The notes beneath the pieces are model-generated. The model searched no databases and had not been told where the DNA came from. It saw only the letters and a list, made by a program, of their open reading frames with translations. A stretch of 64,000 bases of DNA from VRUE01 sp963704505 (GTDB taxonomy: Bacteria > Actinomycetota > Thermoleophilia > Solirubrobacterales > 70-9), in contig OY969912.1 in NCBI GenBank assembly GCA_963704505.1, forward strand, positions 1,054,001 through 1,118,000, in the 5' to 3' direction. Positions 33,177-42,206 of the stretch are shown piece by piece. Each line of letters starts with the position of its first letter. Within the stretch, counting starts at the first letter, position 1. The position numbers were made by a program, and so were the translations under genes.

Positions 33177-34277
33177 TCAGGCCGCCGGCCACTCGTTGAG
33201 GGCCAGCAGGGCCGCGGACGTGGCTTCGGCGCGATTGTGGACGTCGAGCTTCGCGTAGATGCGCTCCACGTGACGGCGCACGGTGTGCGGGCTTATCTCG
33301 AGCTCCTGGGCGATGCCGGCGTTCATCCGACCTTCGGCGAGCCGGGCCAGAACTTCCGCCTCGCGCCGGCTGAGCGGCAGGCGGCGGGCGAGCAGCTCGG
33401 CCGAGGGCGGCGCCTCGTGGCTCTCGTTGAAGAGGATCACGTCCTCGTCGTGGCCGGTGATCAGGCGCAGGCGCAGGTGGCGCCCGGGCCGTTGGAAGTC
33501 GAGGACCGGCGACGCCACCGCGCCGCGCTCGCTCGTCCGCCAGGACTCGATCGCGGTCGGCAGCGATGCCTGCTCGCCGCGCTCGCCGAACCAGTCATGG
33601 AGGATCTCCCTGGCGCGGGGGCCGGCGGCGACGATGCCGCCCCAGGCGTCGCTCAGGAGCGCGGCCTCCCCGTGCTCCTCGAGGCCTCGCTCCAGCAACG
33701 CCACCCGCCGCGTCCTGCGCAGCTCGTCGTCGGTGCGGGCGTAGCCGGCGCGCATATGAGGGGTGATCGCGTCGAGCAGGCTACGGTCGCGCTCGTCGAA
33801 GTCGCGGTTGGAGCGCTGCAGCGCGGCGCAGGCGACGACTTCGGGGGTGCAGCGGATCTGCGCGGCGATCTCCCAGGTCAGGCCCAGCCGCCGTCCGTAG
33901 CAGTCGTTGTAGACCTCGCTCCGCCGCCACTGCCGGTCGGCGAGGAAATCGGAGACCTTCATCGCCCGGGGCGAGAAGCCACGGAAATGGTGGACCACGA
34001 CCGGCTGCTGGTGCCAGAGGCGGGCGAATGCGTCGCGCGCCTCGGGGTCGAAGAAACCGGGAGGGTCGTCGGTCGCGTCGAGGGTCGCCGGGTCGTCGCT
34101 TCCGGGCGCCGGTTTGTGGACGGCGCCGATGATGATCGTGTCGGTGCCGACCAGCTGCGGCAGGCGGCGGACCTGGCTGTCGACCTCGTGCCGAGAGCGG
34201 CAGCCGGCGAGTTCGCCGGCGAAGTCCAGGGCATTGCGCAGGTCGGTCGCGCGCAACTCTGCCATGTCCCCCAACAT
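33177..34277 (-). CDS. LuxR-family transcriptional regulator
   Basis: 366 aa (ATG 34265 is another possible start). The C-terminal LuxR helix-turn-helix is clear at residues about 300-360 (LSRREAEVLARLAEGRMNAG, IAQELEISPHTVRRHVERIY, AKLDVHNRAEA). The N-terminal 290 residues look like a sensory domain with a PAS/GAF-type helical pattern and have no receiver-domain Asp, so this is not a response regulator. It likely controls itself or the reductase gene downstream. The ligand is unknown. Confidence 0.87.
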   Translation of the reverse strand: MLGDMAELRATDLRNALDFAGELAGCRSRHEVDSQVRRLPQLVGTDTIIIGAVHKPAPGSDDPATLDATDDPPGFFDPEARDAFARLWHQQPVVVHHFRGFSPRAMKVSDFLADRQWRRSEVYNDCYGRRLGLTWEIAAQIRCTPEVVACAALQRSNRDFDERDRSLLDAITPHMRAGYARTDDELRRTRRVALLERGLEEHGEAALLSDAWGGIVAAGPRAREILHDWFGERGEQASLPTAIESWRTSERGAVASPVLDFQRPGRHLRLRLITGHDEDVILFNESHEAPPSAELLARRLPLSRREAEVLARLAEGRMNAGIAQELEISPHTVRRHVERIYAKLDVHNRAEATSAALLALNEWPAA

Positions 34278-34345
34278 CCGATGAAGGATGACGGATCCGC
34301 GCCGCCCGGTCGAGGCGCGTCGACAGGTCGACTATCGGGGCCGGG

Positions 34346-35551
34346 TCAGTCGGACAGGCGAAGCGTCAGCGCGAGCGCGCGTGACTTCGCCTCGCCGCCG
34401 GTCGGCGAGAAGGTCAGTGTCGCCTTCACCGTGGCGCGACCCCGGGTTCGAAGCCTGCCGGCCGTTTTCGCGGTCGGCTTCACCACCAGCTCGACCTTGC
34501 CGGCCTGCTTTGCCCGCTTGGCCTGACGCTTGATCCCCTTGCCGGCGAGGACCAGCCCCCCGGGCCCCGGCACCGTGACGGCGACGGTCGCCGTTCCGGT
34601 GCCCTTGTTCAGCTTCGGGGCAGCAAGCTTGAAGAGATTGGAGGCTCCCTTGCCGTCCCCCGCGCCGGGGGCGGGCGGACCGGCGGGCGGCGCCGGCGGT
34701 CCCGTGGTCGGGGGGGCCGGGTCGGCGGCGACGCCGTAGGGGATCGCGGAGGTGACGATGAATTCCGGTTCGACATCGGTCCCGTCGAGGTTCGCTCGAG
34801 CTATCGATTTGCGGACGAAGTCAGTCCAGTAGATGTGGGCGCCGTCGACTGCCACCCCGACCGGGGCGCTCGGGTCGACGATGAAGGTCGGTTCGACTTC
34901 GGTCCCATCGAGATTCGCGCGGCCGATCGTGTCGTCGTGCCCGTCGGCCCAGTAGATGTGCTCGGCGTCGACGGCGATCCCATCGGGAGCGGTGAGCCCG
35001 GTGATGAAGGTCGAGTCGACATCGGTCCCGTCGAGATTCGCGCGGCCGATCGTCTTCGCAACGAAGTCGCACCAGTAGACATGCGCGGCGTCGACCGCGA
35101 CCGCGATCGGCACGCCCTCGGTGATGAAGTTGAGGTCGATCCCGCCGCCGTCGAGGTCCGTGCGCCCGATCGCGCTGGCCAGCAGGTCTTCCGCTTCGTA
35201 GTCCACCCAATAGACATGCCCGCTGTCGACAGCGAGGCCGGCCGGTTCGAGGCCGGAGCCGATAAAGCCCTGGTCGACCTCGCTGCCATCCAGATCTGCT
35301 CGCCCGATCGAGCCCGGCTCTTTCTCATTCGACCAGTAGACGTGGGAGCCGTCGACCGCGACTCCGTAGGGGAAGGCGCCGCCGCTGATGAAGGCCTGGT
35401 CGACCCCGGTGCCGTCCTGGTTGGCCCGCCCGATCGTTCCTTTCGAGAGGTTCGTCCAGTAGATGTCGGCGCCGGCGAGCGAGGGGGCGAAAAGGAGGCC
35501 GAGGAGGCCGGCCGCCAACCCGATCGCCATCGCCGGGCCCCGGCGGGTCAT
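34346..35551 (-). CDS. Secreted six-repeat YWTD propeller protein, copy A
   Basis: 401 aa. Signal peptide (GLAAGLLGLLFAPSLAGA), then six repeats of about 42 aa that start IYWTN / VYWSN / IYWAD and contain TIGRANLDGT, the pattern of LDL-receptor class-B (YWTD) six-bladed propellers. A Pro/Ala linker is followed by a C-terminal beta domain (VTVPGPGGLVLAGKGIKRQA ... TLTFSPTGG) that recurs at 35548 and 59213. ATG 35551 overlaps the stop of the upstream paralogue by four bases, so the pair is one transcript. It is probably a surface protein. Confidence 0.87.
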   Translation of the reverse strand: MTRRGPAMAIGLAAGLLGLLFAPSLAGADIYWTNLSKGTIGRANQDGTGVDQAFISGGAFPYGVAVDGSHVYWSNEKEPGSIGRADLDGSEVDQGFIGSGLEPAGLAVDSGHVYWVDYEAEDLLASAIGRTDLDGGGIDLNFITEGVPIAVAVDAAHVYWCDFVAKTIGRANLDGTDVDSTFITGLTAPDGIAVDAEHIYWADGHDDTIGRANLDGTEVEPTFIVDPSAPVGVAVDGAHIYWTDFVRKSIARANLDGTDVEPEFIVTSAIPYGVAADPAPPTTGPPAPPAGPPAPGAGDGKGASNLFKLAAPKLNKGTGTATVAVTVPGPGGLVLAGKGIKRQAKRAKQAGKVELVVKPTAKTAGRLRTRGRATVKATLTFSPTGGEAKSRALALTLRLSD

Positions 35552-36777
35552 CCCGCGACCTTCAGGGTCAGCTTCAGCTGCTGCGTTCGCGCTTTGCCTC
35601 CGACCGGCGAGAAGGTGAGCGCTGCCTCGACCCTGGTCGAGCCCTTTTCATCGAGCAGCCGGGCGGTCTTCGCATTCGGCTTGACGGTCAGCGTCAGCGT
35701 GCCGGCGCGCTTGGCCTGGGTCACTTGGCGCTTGACCCCGTTGCCCGAGAGGACCAGCCTGCCCGGGCCCGGCACCGTCGCCGAGACGCTTGCCGTTCCC
35801 GCGACCTTGTTCAGCTTCGGTGCGGCGAGCTTGAAGCGGTTCGAGATCGGGGGACCGGTGCCAGGCGCGGGAGGGCCGGGGGGTGACGGCGGCGCCGGGG
35901 ACGGGGGGACCGGCGTGCCGGTCCCCGACAGCGAGTCGACCGCGAGGCCCGACGGGTAGCCGACGTCGGGTATGAAGTTGTCGTTCGGCCCGGAGCCGTC
36001 AAGGCCGGCTCGCCCGATCGTCCCCGTGGCGGCGAAGTTGGCCCAGTAGATGTGTTCGCCGTAGACGGTGACCGATTCCGGGCTGCTGGCACCGGCGATG
36101 AATTCTTCTTCCACGTCGCCGCCGGCGAGGTCGGAGCGCCCGATCGCCCCGGTCAGCTCATCGGTCCAGTAGAGGTGACCGCCGTCCACCGCGACCCCGC
36201 CCGGGAAGCCGATGCCGCCGATGAAGAACTGCCCGGAGCCGCCGCCGTCGATCGTCGAGCGCCCGATCGAGTCGTCGCTGACGTTGGTCCAGTAGACGTG
36301 GGCGGCGTCGACCGCGACCGCGTAGGAGTAGCTGTTGCCGGTGAGGAATTCCGTTTCCACCGCCGAGCCGTCGACCCCGGCACGGCCAACCCCGGCGTCT
36401 CCGTTGCCACCGTTGATCCAGTAGATGTGGGCGGCGTCGATCGCCATGCCCTGTGGGGCATCGGCGCCGGTGATGAAACTCTGGTCCACGTTGGAGCCGT
36501 CGAGGTTCGCCCGGCCGATCGTGCCGGTGCCGAAGTTCGCCCAGTAGATGTGCGCCCCGTCGACCACCACGCCGCGCGGCGATTCGGCGCCGGTGATGAA
36601 GCCTTCTTCCGGGTTGGTGCCGTCGAGGTTCGCCCGCCCGATCGTGTCGTCGGCGCCGTTGGACCAGTAGACGTAGGCGCCGGCCGGCGCCGCCAACAGC
36701 AGGTACAGGGCGGCGAGGGCGATCGCTACCGCAAGGGCACGTCGATTTCGAGGACCGGGGGCGGCGTCGCTACTCAT
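35548..36777 (-). CDS. Secreted six-repeat YWTD propeller protein, copy B
   Basis: 409 aa, paralogue of the 34346 protein and first gene of the pair. A signal peptide (RRALAVAIALAALYLLLAAP) is followed by six YW[ST/A]N repeats (VYWSNGADDTIGRANLDGTN and so on), a Pro-rich linker and the same C-terminal beta domain (VPGPGRLVLSGNGVKRQV ... LTFSPVGG). Several central repeats diverge, for example one with a two-residue insertion (NGGNGDAGVGRAGVDG). The pair arose by tandem duplication of a whole gene (inference from shared layout). Confidence 0.87.
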   Translation of the reverse strand: MSSDAAPGPRNRRALAVAIALAALYLLLAAPAGAYVYWSNGADDTIGRANLDGTNPEEGFITGAESPRGVVVDGAHIYWANFGTGTIGRANLDGSNVDQSFITGADAPQGMAIDAAHIYWINGGNGDAGVGRAGVDGSAVETEFLTGNSYSYAVAVDAAHVYWTNVSDDSIGRSTIDGGGSGQFFIGGIGFPGGVAVDGGHLYWTDELTGAIGRSDLAGGDVEEEFIAGASSPESVTVYGEHIYWANFAATGTIGRAGLDGSGPNDNFIPDVGYPSGLAVDSLSGTGTPVPPSPAPPSPPGPPAPGTGPPISNRFKLAAPKLNKVAGTASVSATVPGPGRLVLSGNGVKRQVTQAKRAGTLTLTVKPNAKTARLLDEKGSTRVEAALTFSPVGGKARTQQLKLTLKVAG

Positions 36778-36842
36778 CCACCGCCGAAATTAGTCAGACC
36801 GCGCGCGGGCGCAATAGGAAGAACGCCCTATGCGCCGCCGGG

Positions 36843-38000
36843 TCAGGCGAGCGAGGGGTCGATCAGGATCTTCGCGTGCGTCTCGGGGTCGGCGAGGTCG
36901 GAGAAGGCACCAGCGACCCCGTCGAGCCCTACCGTGCCGGTGATCATCGGACTCGGGTCGACCTTGCCCTCGGCGAGCATGTGGAGGGTGTCGCGGAAGT
37001 CGAGCGGCGAGTAGCCGAGGACGAAGCGCAGTTCGATCTCCTTGTTGATCGCCAGAGCCGGCATGAAGGTGTCGGGGCCGACGCAGACCCCGGCGACGAC
37101 GACCCGGGAGAAAAGCGGCGCCGAGTCGATGATGCCCTCGATGATCCCGGGGACGCCGACGCACTCGAAGATGACCGGGCGCTTGGGTCCGAGGCCCGCC
37201 TTCTCCGCCAGCCGCCACGCGTGCCACCAGCCGAACGGCAGGCGCTCGAGTTTCTCGCGCGTGTCGAGGGCCAGGTCGAGCGCGTTCGGCACGCTCGAGA
37301 GCCAACCGGGGTCCTTGCTGGTCTCATACGGCGAGTCCCCGGAGGGGTCGACGACGACATCCGCTCCGCAACGCCCGGCGAGCGCTCGCCGGCCGGCGGA
37401 GAAGTCGCTGGCGATCACGGTCCTCACCCCGGTCGCCTTCAGCATCAGGATCACCCCGAGGCCGACCGGGCCGCAGCCGATCACGACCGCGACGTCGCGC
37501 CTGCCGACCTCACCGCGGCGAACCGCATGCAGCGCCACCGCCATCGGCTCGGTCAGTGCGGCGACGGCGGGGTCGAGGCCGTTCGGCACCGCCATCATCA
37601 TCGACTCCTGGACCAGCACCTGCTCCGCGTATGCCCCCGGCGCGTGCTGGGAGAGTCCGGTGGTGTCGATCCCGTCGGGGTTGCGCAGCAGGGGAAGAGC
37701 GACGACGGGGGTGCCGCTTGCGACGTCTTCTCTGCACCGGGGCCCGTACTCGGCGACCCTGCCGCTGAACTCGTGGCCGAAGACGACCTGCTGATCGGAG
37801 CGGCCGAGGCGGTCGTAGCCGACCTTCACCGCCAGGTCTGCCCACTGGTCGATTCCGTGGCGAGCGTGGAGGTCCGACCCGCATATGCCGCACCGGGTCA
37901 CTTCGATCCGAACCTGGCCGAGCCCGGGGTCGGGCTCGGGGATCTCGACCAGGTCCAGCTCGTGATGTTGGCACGCCACGGCTCGCATCCAGGTGCCCAT
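36843..38000 (-). CDS. Zinc-dependent MDR alcohol dehydrogenase family protein
   Basis: 385 aa (ATG 37988 also possible). Catalytic-zinc motifs TRCGICGSDLHARHG and VVFGHEFSGRV are present near residues 35-80; the Rossmann motif is VIGCGPVGLGVILML near 170-185. The four-Cys structural-zinc lobe is missing or replaced (YGPRCREDVASGTP has one Cys). The chain is therefore a medium-chain dehydrogenase with only the catalytic zinc. It oxidises or reduces an alcohol/aldehyde or sugar alcohol with NAD(P). It stands alone, divergent from the giant operon. Confidence 0.87.
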   Translation of the reverse strand: MGTWMRAVACQHHELDLVEIPEPDPGLGQVRIEVTRCGICGSDLHARHGIDQWADLAVKVGYDRLGRSDQQVVFGHEFSGRVAEYGPRCREDVASGTPVVALPLLRNPDGIDTTGLSQHAPGAYAEQVLVQESMMMAVPNGLDPAVAALTEPMAVALHAVRRGEVGRRDVAVVIGCGPVGLGVILMLKATGVRTVIASDFSAGRRALAGRCGADVVVDPSGDSPYETSKDPGWLSSVPNALDLALDTREKLERLPFGWWHAWRLAEKAGLGPKRPVIFECVGVPGIIEGIIDSAPLFSRVVVAGVCVGPDTFMPALAINKEIELRFVLGYSPLDFRDTLHMLAEGKVDPSPMITGTVGLDGVAGAFSDLADPETHAKILIDPSLA

Positions 38001-38102
38001 ACTCGCACGAATCGCGGGCTTACAGATACCGATTTACGTCTTTGAAAAAGGTTGCGTACCCCGTATTTTAGTGGCGATTTGCAGGGAGAAAGTGGTGAAT
38101 GC

Positions 38103-38131
38103 TTGACTTCCCATATCCGCCGTGCGTTAAT
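38103..38131 (+). promoter_or_regulatory. Candidate sigma-70-type promoter of the first giant operon
   Basis: TTGACT (38103-38108), 17-base spacer, GTTAAT (38126-38131), in the AT-rich gap 38001-38243, about 110 bases before ATG 38244. Matches 5 of 6 and 4 of 6 consensus positions. The rest of the gap holds no gene. Confidence 0.5.
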
Positions 38132-38243
38132 GCTTTCCGGGACTAACAAGCGCTTTTACGACTAAGAATCAGCCAGGGAAATCGAGCTCCGGAACGCCGT
38201 AAGGGAACGGTTGCCGGTGGCTCTCGTAGCGGAGAGAGGATCA

Positions 38244-41200
38244 ATGGGAATGCCGCCTTTGGGCGTCACAGGGTGGGGCCTCCGCAATCGCGGCAGCTTC
38301 CGCACGCTCGGTCTGGCATTTCTCGTCGCTGCCTTCGGCCTGGCCATTCACGTCGTCCCAGCGCACGCCGCCCGCCAGTTCGACTGTCAGATCAGCGGCC
38401 TGCCAGAACCGGCGCCCGGCGAGTGCAACGGGGTCGGCAACACGCTCCCAACCAACGTCTTCTACGCCCACGCGGCGGCGTTCGACGGCGCGGGGAACAT
38501 CTGGGTCGCGGATGAACTCACCAACGTGTTCAAATTCGACCCCGCAGGTAACTACCAGGCGATCAACGACGGCAGCACGAGTTGGGGCCCGGGGGGGATC
38601 TCCGACCTCGCCTTCGGCACCGCCGCGGGGCAGCTCTACGGAGCTGCGCCGGGGAGCGGCAACGTCTGGAAGATCAATCCGAATGCGACCGCCGGCGGTG
38701 AAATCGTCACCGCGGGCTCCGCCTCGGACCTGGCGATCGACAACTCCGGCGGCACCCACGGCGGCGACATCTACGTCGCGGGCGGCTCGATCGCCCGCTT
38801 CAAGCCCGACGGAACCCCCGACGTCTTCGCGGCCGGGCTTTCCGACCACCCTCTCGAACCCGGCCCGGCCTACCTCTCCGGCAACCACATCACCGGCATC
38901 CCCGAGAACCCCACAGCGTTCGGCAGCCGGGATCTGGCCGTCGACCCCGACGGCAACATCTACGTCCTCGGCAACAGTCCGACCACCGGCCAGCCGGAAA
39001 TCTTCCGCTTCGACCCGAACGGGGCCTTCGTGCGGAGCTACGGCGGCGCCTTCGCCGCAAGCGGCGCCGCCAGCAAGCTCGCGATCGACCCGACCTCGGG
39101 CAACCTCCTGATCTGGGACGACTTCGGCCCCAGCGGCCAAACGATCTGGGAACTCGACTCCAGTGGGGAATTGCTGGCGGAAAACACCGCGGCCAGCACC
39201 AACGCCCCGGGTGAAGTTCTCGCCCCGGGCGCGGCTCAGATGACGGTCGGCCAGACCGGCCGAATCGTCGTTTCCGGGAACCTCAGCCTCCGCGTCTTCG
39301 GGCCGGCGGCCCCACTGCCGCGAATCTCCTACGGCCCCGAGACGAACATCGGCCGCAGCTCGATCGACGTGCACGCGACCGTCGACCCGAACGGAACCGG
39401 GGACATCACCCACTGCGAAGTGCAGTACGGGAAGACCTTCGCCTACGAGGCCGGGTCGGTCCCGTGCGTGCCGTCGCCGTCGCCGAAATTCTCCGCGCCG
39501 ACGGTGATCGAAGCTCACCTCGCCGGCATCGAAGACGAAGCCACCTACCGCTACCGGGTCGTGATCGAAAACCCGGCCGGGGTGCGTCACGGCGATGACC
39601 GCGCCTTCAAGCTCACCGCCGTCGACGGGGTCACCACAGGCGCCGCCACCGACGTGACGAAGACGAGCGCCACCGTCAACGGCTCGTTCAGCGACGACGG
39701 CACACCGGCCAAGTTCTACTTCGAATATGGCCCGACCACCGCCCTCGGCAAACGCCTTCCGACGCTGCCGGGCGGGGACGCGCCGGGCGGCGGAGGCACC
39801 TCCCCGGTGAGCACGAGCCTCCCGAACCTCGAACCGGGCACGGTCTACTACTACCGGCTGGTCGTCGCGACCTCGTTCGGAGCCACCCGCGGTCGGCTCG
39901 AGAGCTTCGAAAGCCTCTCGGCGCCGACCATCGAATCCTTCTCCGCCGAAGAAGTCAATGCCACCTCGGCCAAGCTCGTCGCCGGGATAAACCCCCACGG
40001 CTTCGCCACGTCCGCCCACTTCGACTATGGCCCCAGCCCCGACTACGGGCAGACGGTGCAGGTACCCGCCGAACAGCTCGAAGGGATCTCCGGGGTCCAG
40101 CCTGTGTCCATTCAGCTGGAAGGCCTCACCTCCGGCGCCACGTACCACTTCCGCCTTACCGCGGTGAGCGCGCAGGGGACCGTGACGACCGAAGACCAGA
40201 CCTTCACCTTCTTCCCTCCCAACTGCCCCAACGCCCAAGTCCGGCTCGAAACCGGGTCCTCCTATCTACCCGACTGCCGTGCCTATGAGCTCGTCTCGCC
40301 CGGCGATGCCGGTGGGATCCTGCTCACCTGGGACGCGCCGCCTTCGTCCTCGGCGACCAACCCGCCGCGCTTCGGCTTCGCCGGGGTCTTCGGCACGATC
40401 CCCGGTCACGGACTGCCGCCCAACGTGCTCGGAGACCTCTACGTCTCCGAACGAACCTCCGGCGGCTGGACGACCAGCTTCGTCGGCATCCCCTCCAACA
40501 TCGCCCTCGAGCAGGGCGGGCCGCCGACGCAGGGGCAGGGCAGGGTGACCGGAATCCTCGCCGACCGCTCGTTCAGCCACTTCATGATCTGGGACACCGG
40601 CACGCAGAACTACGTACCTCCCGTGCTGTTCGGCTCGGTGGCTCCCTACGTCCTCGATCAGCACGGCAACGTCCTCGAACGGCTGCCTTCGAATCTCGGC
40701 GAAGTCCCGAAAGGCGTCGAATTCATCGGCGATGTCCAGCCCTCGAGCGATTTCAGCCACGTCTTCTTCTCCTCGTTGGGGCCGGCGTTTGTCGATGGCG
40801 CGCGGATCGCGCCGCCGGGCTCGGCCTACGACGACAATCGCCTGACCGGCAAAGTCGAAGTGATCTCGACCGCCCCTGGTGGTGGAGGCCCGATCCTCCA
40901 GGATCCGGCCGGCCCCCAGGAAAGCACCGAGTACATCCGCTTCCCTGCCGTCTCGGCCGACGGCTCGCGCGTGCTGATGTCGACCGCGGCAGCCAACGGG
41001 CGTCATCTCTACATGCACGCCGATGGCCAGACCGTCGATGTCTCGGTCGGCACGGACGACCAGAACCACGGGGTCGAATTCAACGGGATGACCGAAGACG
41101 GCTCCGAAGTGCTCTTCTCCTCCAACGAACCGCTGACCGCGGACGATCACGACACCAGCAAGGACATTTTCGCCTGGCACGAGCAGAGTGGGACGGTGAC

Positions 41201-42206
41201 CCGGGTCTCGATCGGCAGCGAAGGCTCGGGAGACAGCGACGAATGCAACTCGGCGTGGACCAGTCAGTGCGACGCGACGGTGGTGCCGACGCCCGTCCAC
41301 GGCGGCCCGATCGGCCCCGATCCGGTCACCGACAATGCCTTCGGCGCCCTCAACGGCGAGGTCTACTTCTATTCGCCCGAACAGCTCGACGGCGCCCGCG
41401 GCAAATTCGGGCAGCGCAACCTCTACACCTTCCACAACGGGCAGGTCCAGTTCGTCACCACGCTCGGGGCTGAAGAATTCACCGCGCTGAGCCGGATCCA
41501 GGTCTCCCCGCGAAACGATCACGCGGCCTTCGTGACCAACAGTCGCATCACCCCCTACGACAACCATGGCTTCGCCGAGATGTATTCCTACGACGTCGAA
41601 CAGCGCAAGCTGGTCTGCGTCTCGTGCCTGCCGTCGGGCGCGGCGCCGATTGCCGACACCTTCGGCAGCGCGAACGGGCTCTTCATGTCGGACGACGGCC
41701 GCACCTTCTTCACCACCAAAAACCCGCTCGTCGATGCCGACATAAACGGCCTGCGTGACACCTACGAGTTCACAGACGGCCGCCCGCAGCTGATCTCGAG
41801 CGGCCTGGCGCCGATCGACACCGGCCTCCAGGGCTTCTTCACGGCGGGGCTGGTCGGGGTCAGCCACGACGGGGCCGATGTCTTCATCGCCAGCTACGAA
41901 ACCCTCGTCTCCCAGGACCACAACGGGCAGTTCCTCAGGTTCTACGACGCCCGCACCGGCGGTGGCTTCCCCGCTCGCGCCCCGGCGGCGCCCTGCGCCG
42001 CCGCCGACGAGTGCCACGGAGTCGACAGCTCGCCGCCCCTGGCCCCCGAAATCACCAGCGGCGCCCGGCTGGGCAACGGCGGCAACGTGGTCGAGGAAAA
42101 GCACAAGAAGAAGTGCGCCAAGAAGAAGCAGAAGAACGGCAGGGCGCACTGCAAGAAGGGCACGAAGAAGAAGAAGTCGAGCAGCAAGCGGGGGGCGGCC
42201 CGATGA
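38244..42206 (+). CDS. Giant secreted type-P surface protein (NHL propeller, three FN3, TolB-like, Lys tail)
   Basis: 1320 aa from ATG 38244 (AGAGAGG upstream; a TTG at 38211 is less likely). A signal peptide ends near residue 43. An NHL-like propeller spans about 60-360, three fibronectin-III domains about 362-656 (YFEYGPTTALG, HFDYGPSPDYG), then NCPNAQVRLETG and LPDCRAYELVSPGDAGG near 677, a TolB-like propeller to about 1225 with VCVSCLPSG, a FYDARTGGGF...PCAAADECHG block near 1232 and a Lys-rich tail. No LPXTG or membrane anchor. It opens an operon and overlaps the next gene by four bases. The function is unknown. Confidence 0.88.
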   Translation: MGMPPLGVTGWGLRNRGSFRTLGLAFLVAAFGLAIHVVPAHAARQFDCQISGLPEPAPGECNGVGNTLPTNVFYAHAAAFDGAGNIWVADELTNVFKFDPAGNYQAINDGSTSWGPGGISDLAFGTAAGQLYGAAPGSGNVWKINPNATAGGEIVTAGSASDLAIDNSGGTHGGDIYVAGGSIARFKPDGTPDVFAAGLSDHPLEPGPAYLSGNHITGIPENPTAFGSRDLAVDPDGNIYVLGNSPTTGQPEIFRFDPNGAFVRSYGGAFAASGAASKLAIDPTSGNLLIWDDFGPSGQTIWELDSSGELLAENTAASTNAPGEVLAPGAAQMTVGQTGRIVVSGNLSLRVFGPAAPLPRISYGPETNIGRSSIDVHATVDPNGTGDITHCEVQYGKTFAYEAGSVPCVPSPSPKFSAPTVIEAHLAGIEDEATYRYRVVIENPAGVRHGDDRAFKLTAVDGVTTGAATDVTKTSATVNGSFSDDGTPAKFYFEYGPTTALGKRLPTLPGGDAPGGGGTSPVSTSLPNLEPGTVYYYRLVVATSFGATRGRLESFESLSAPTIESFSAEEVNATSAKLVAGINPHGFATSAHFDYGPSPDYGQTVQVPAEQLEGISGVQPVSIQLEGLTSGATYHFRLTAVSAQGTVTTEDQTFTFFPPNCPNAQVRLETGSSYLPDCRAYELVSPGDAGGILLTWDAPPSSSATNPPRFGFAGVFGTIPGHGLPPNVLGDLYVSERTSGGWTTSFVGIPSNIALEQGGPPTQGQGRVTGILADRSFSHFMIWDTGTQNYVPPVLFGSVAPYVLDQHGNVLERLPSNLGEVPKGVEFIGDVQPSSDFSHVFFSSLGPAFVDGARIAPPGSAYDDNRLTGKVEVISTAPGGGGPILQDPAGPQESTEYIRFPAVSADGSRVLMSTAAANGRHLYMHADGQTVDVSVGTDDQNHGVEFNGMTEDGSEVLFSSNEPLTADDHDTSKDIFAWHEQSGTVTRVSIGSEGSGDSDECNSAWTSQCDATVVPTPVHGGPIGPDPVTDNAFGALNGEVYFYSPEQLDGARGKFGQRNLYTFHNGQVQFVTTLGAEEFTALSRIQVSPRNDHAAFVTNSRITPYDNHGFAEMYSYDVEQRKLVCVSCLPSGAAPIADTFGSANGLFMSDDGRTFFTTKNPLVDADINGLRDTYEFTDGRPQLISSGLAPIDTGLQGFFTAGLVGVSHDGADVFIASYETLVSQDHNGQFLRFYDARTGGGFPARAPAAPCAAADECHGVDSSPPLAPEITSGARLGNGGNVVEEKHKKKCAKKKQKNGRAHCKKGTKKKKSSSKRGAAR

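Noticed and set aside
32577..34526. A 649-codon plus-strand frame across the reductase and LuxR genes
   Set aside because: It spans two convincing minus-strand genes and the gap between them. The product has no domain pattern.
36876..38045. A 389-codon plus-strand frame opposite the MDR dehydrogenase
   Set aside because: The dehydrogenase has all catalytic-zinc and Rossmann motifs; the opposite frame is a shadow.
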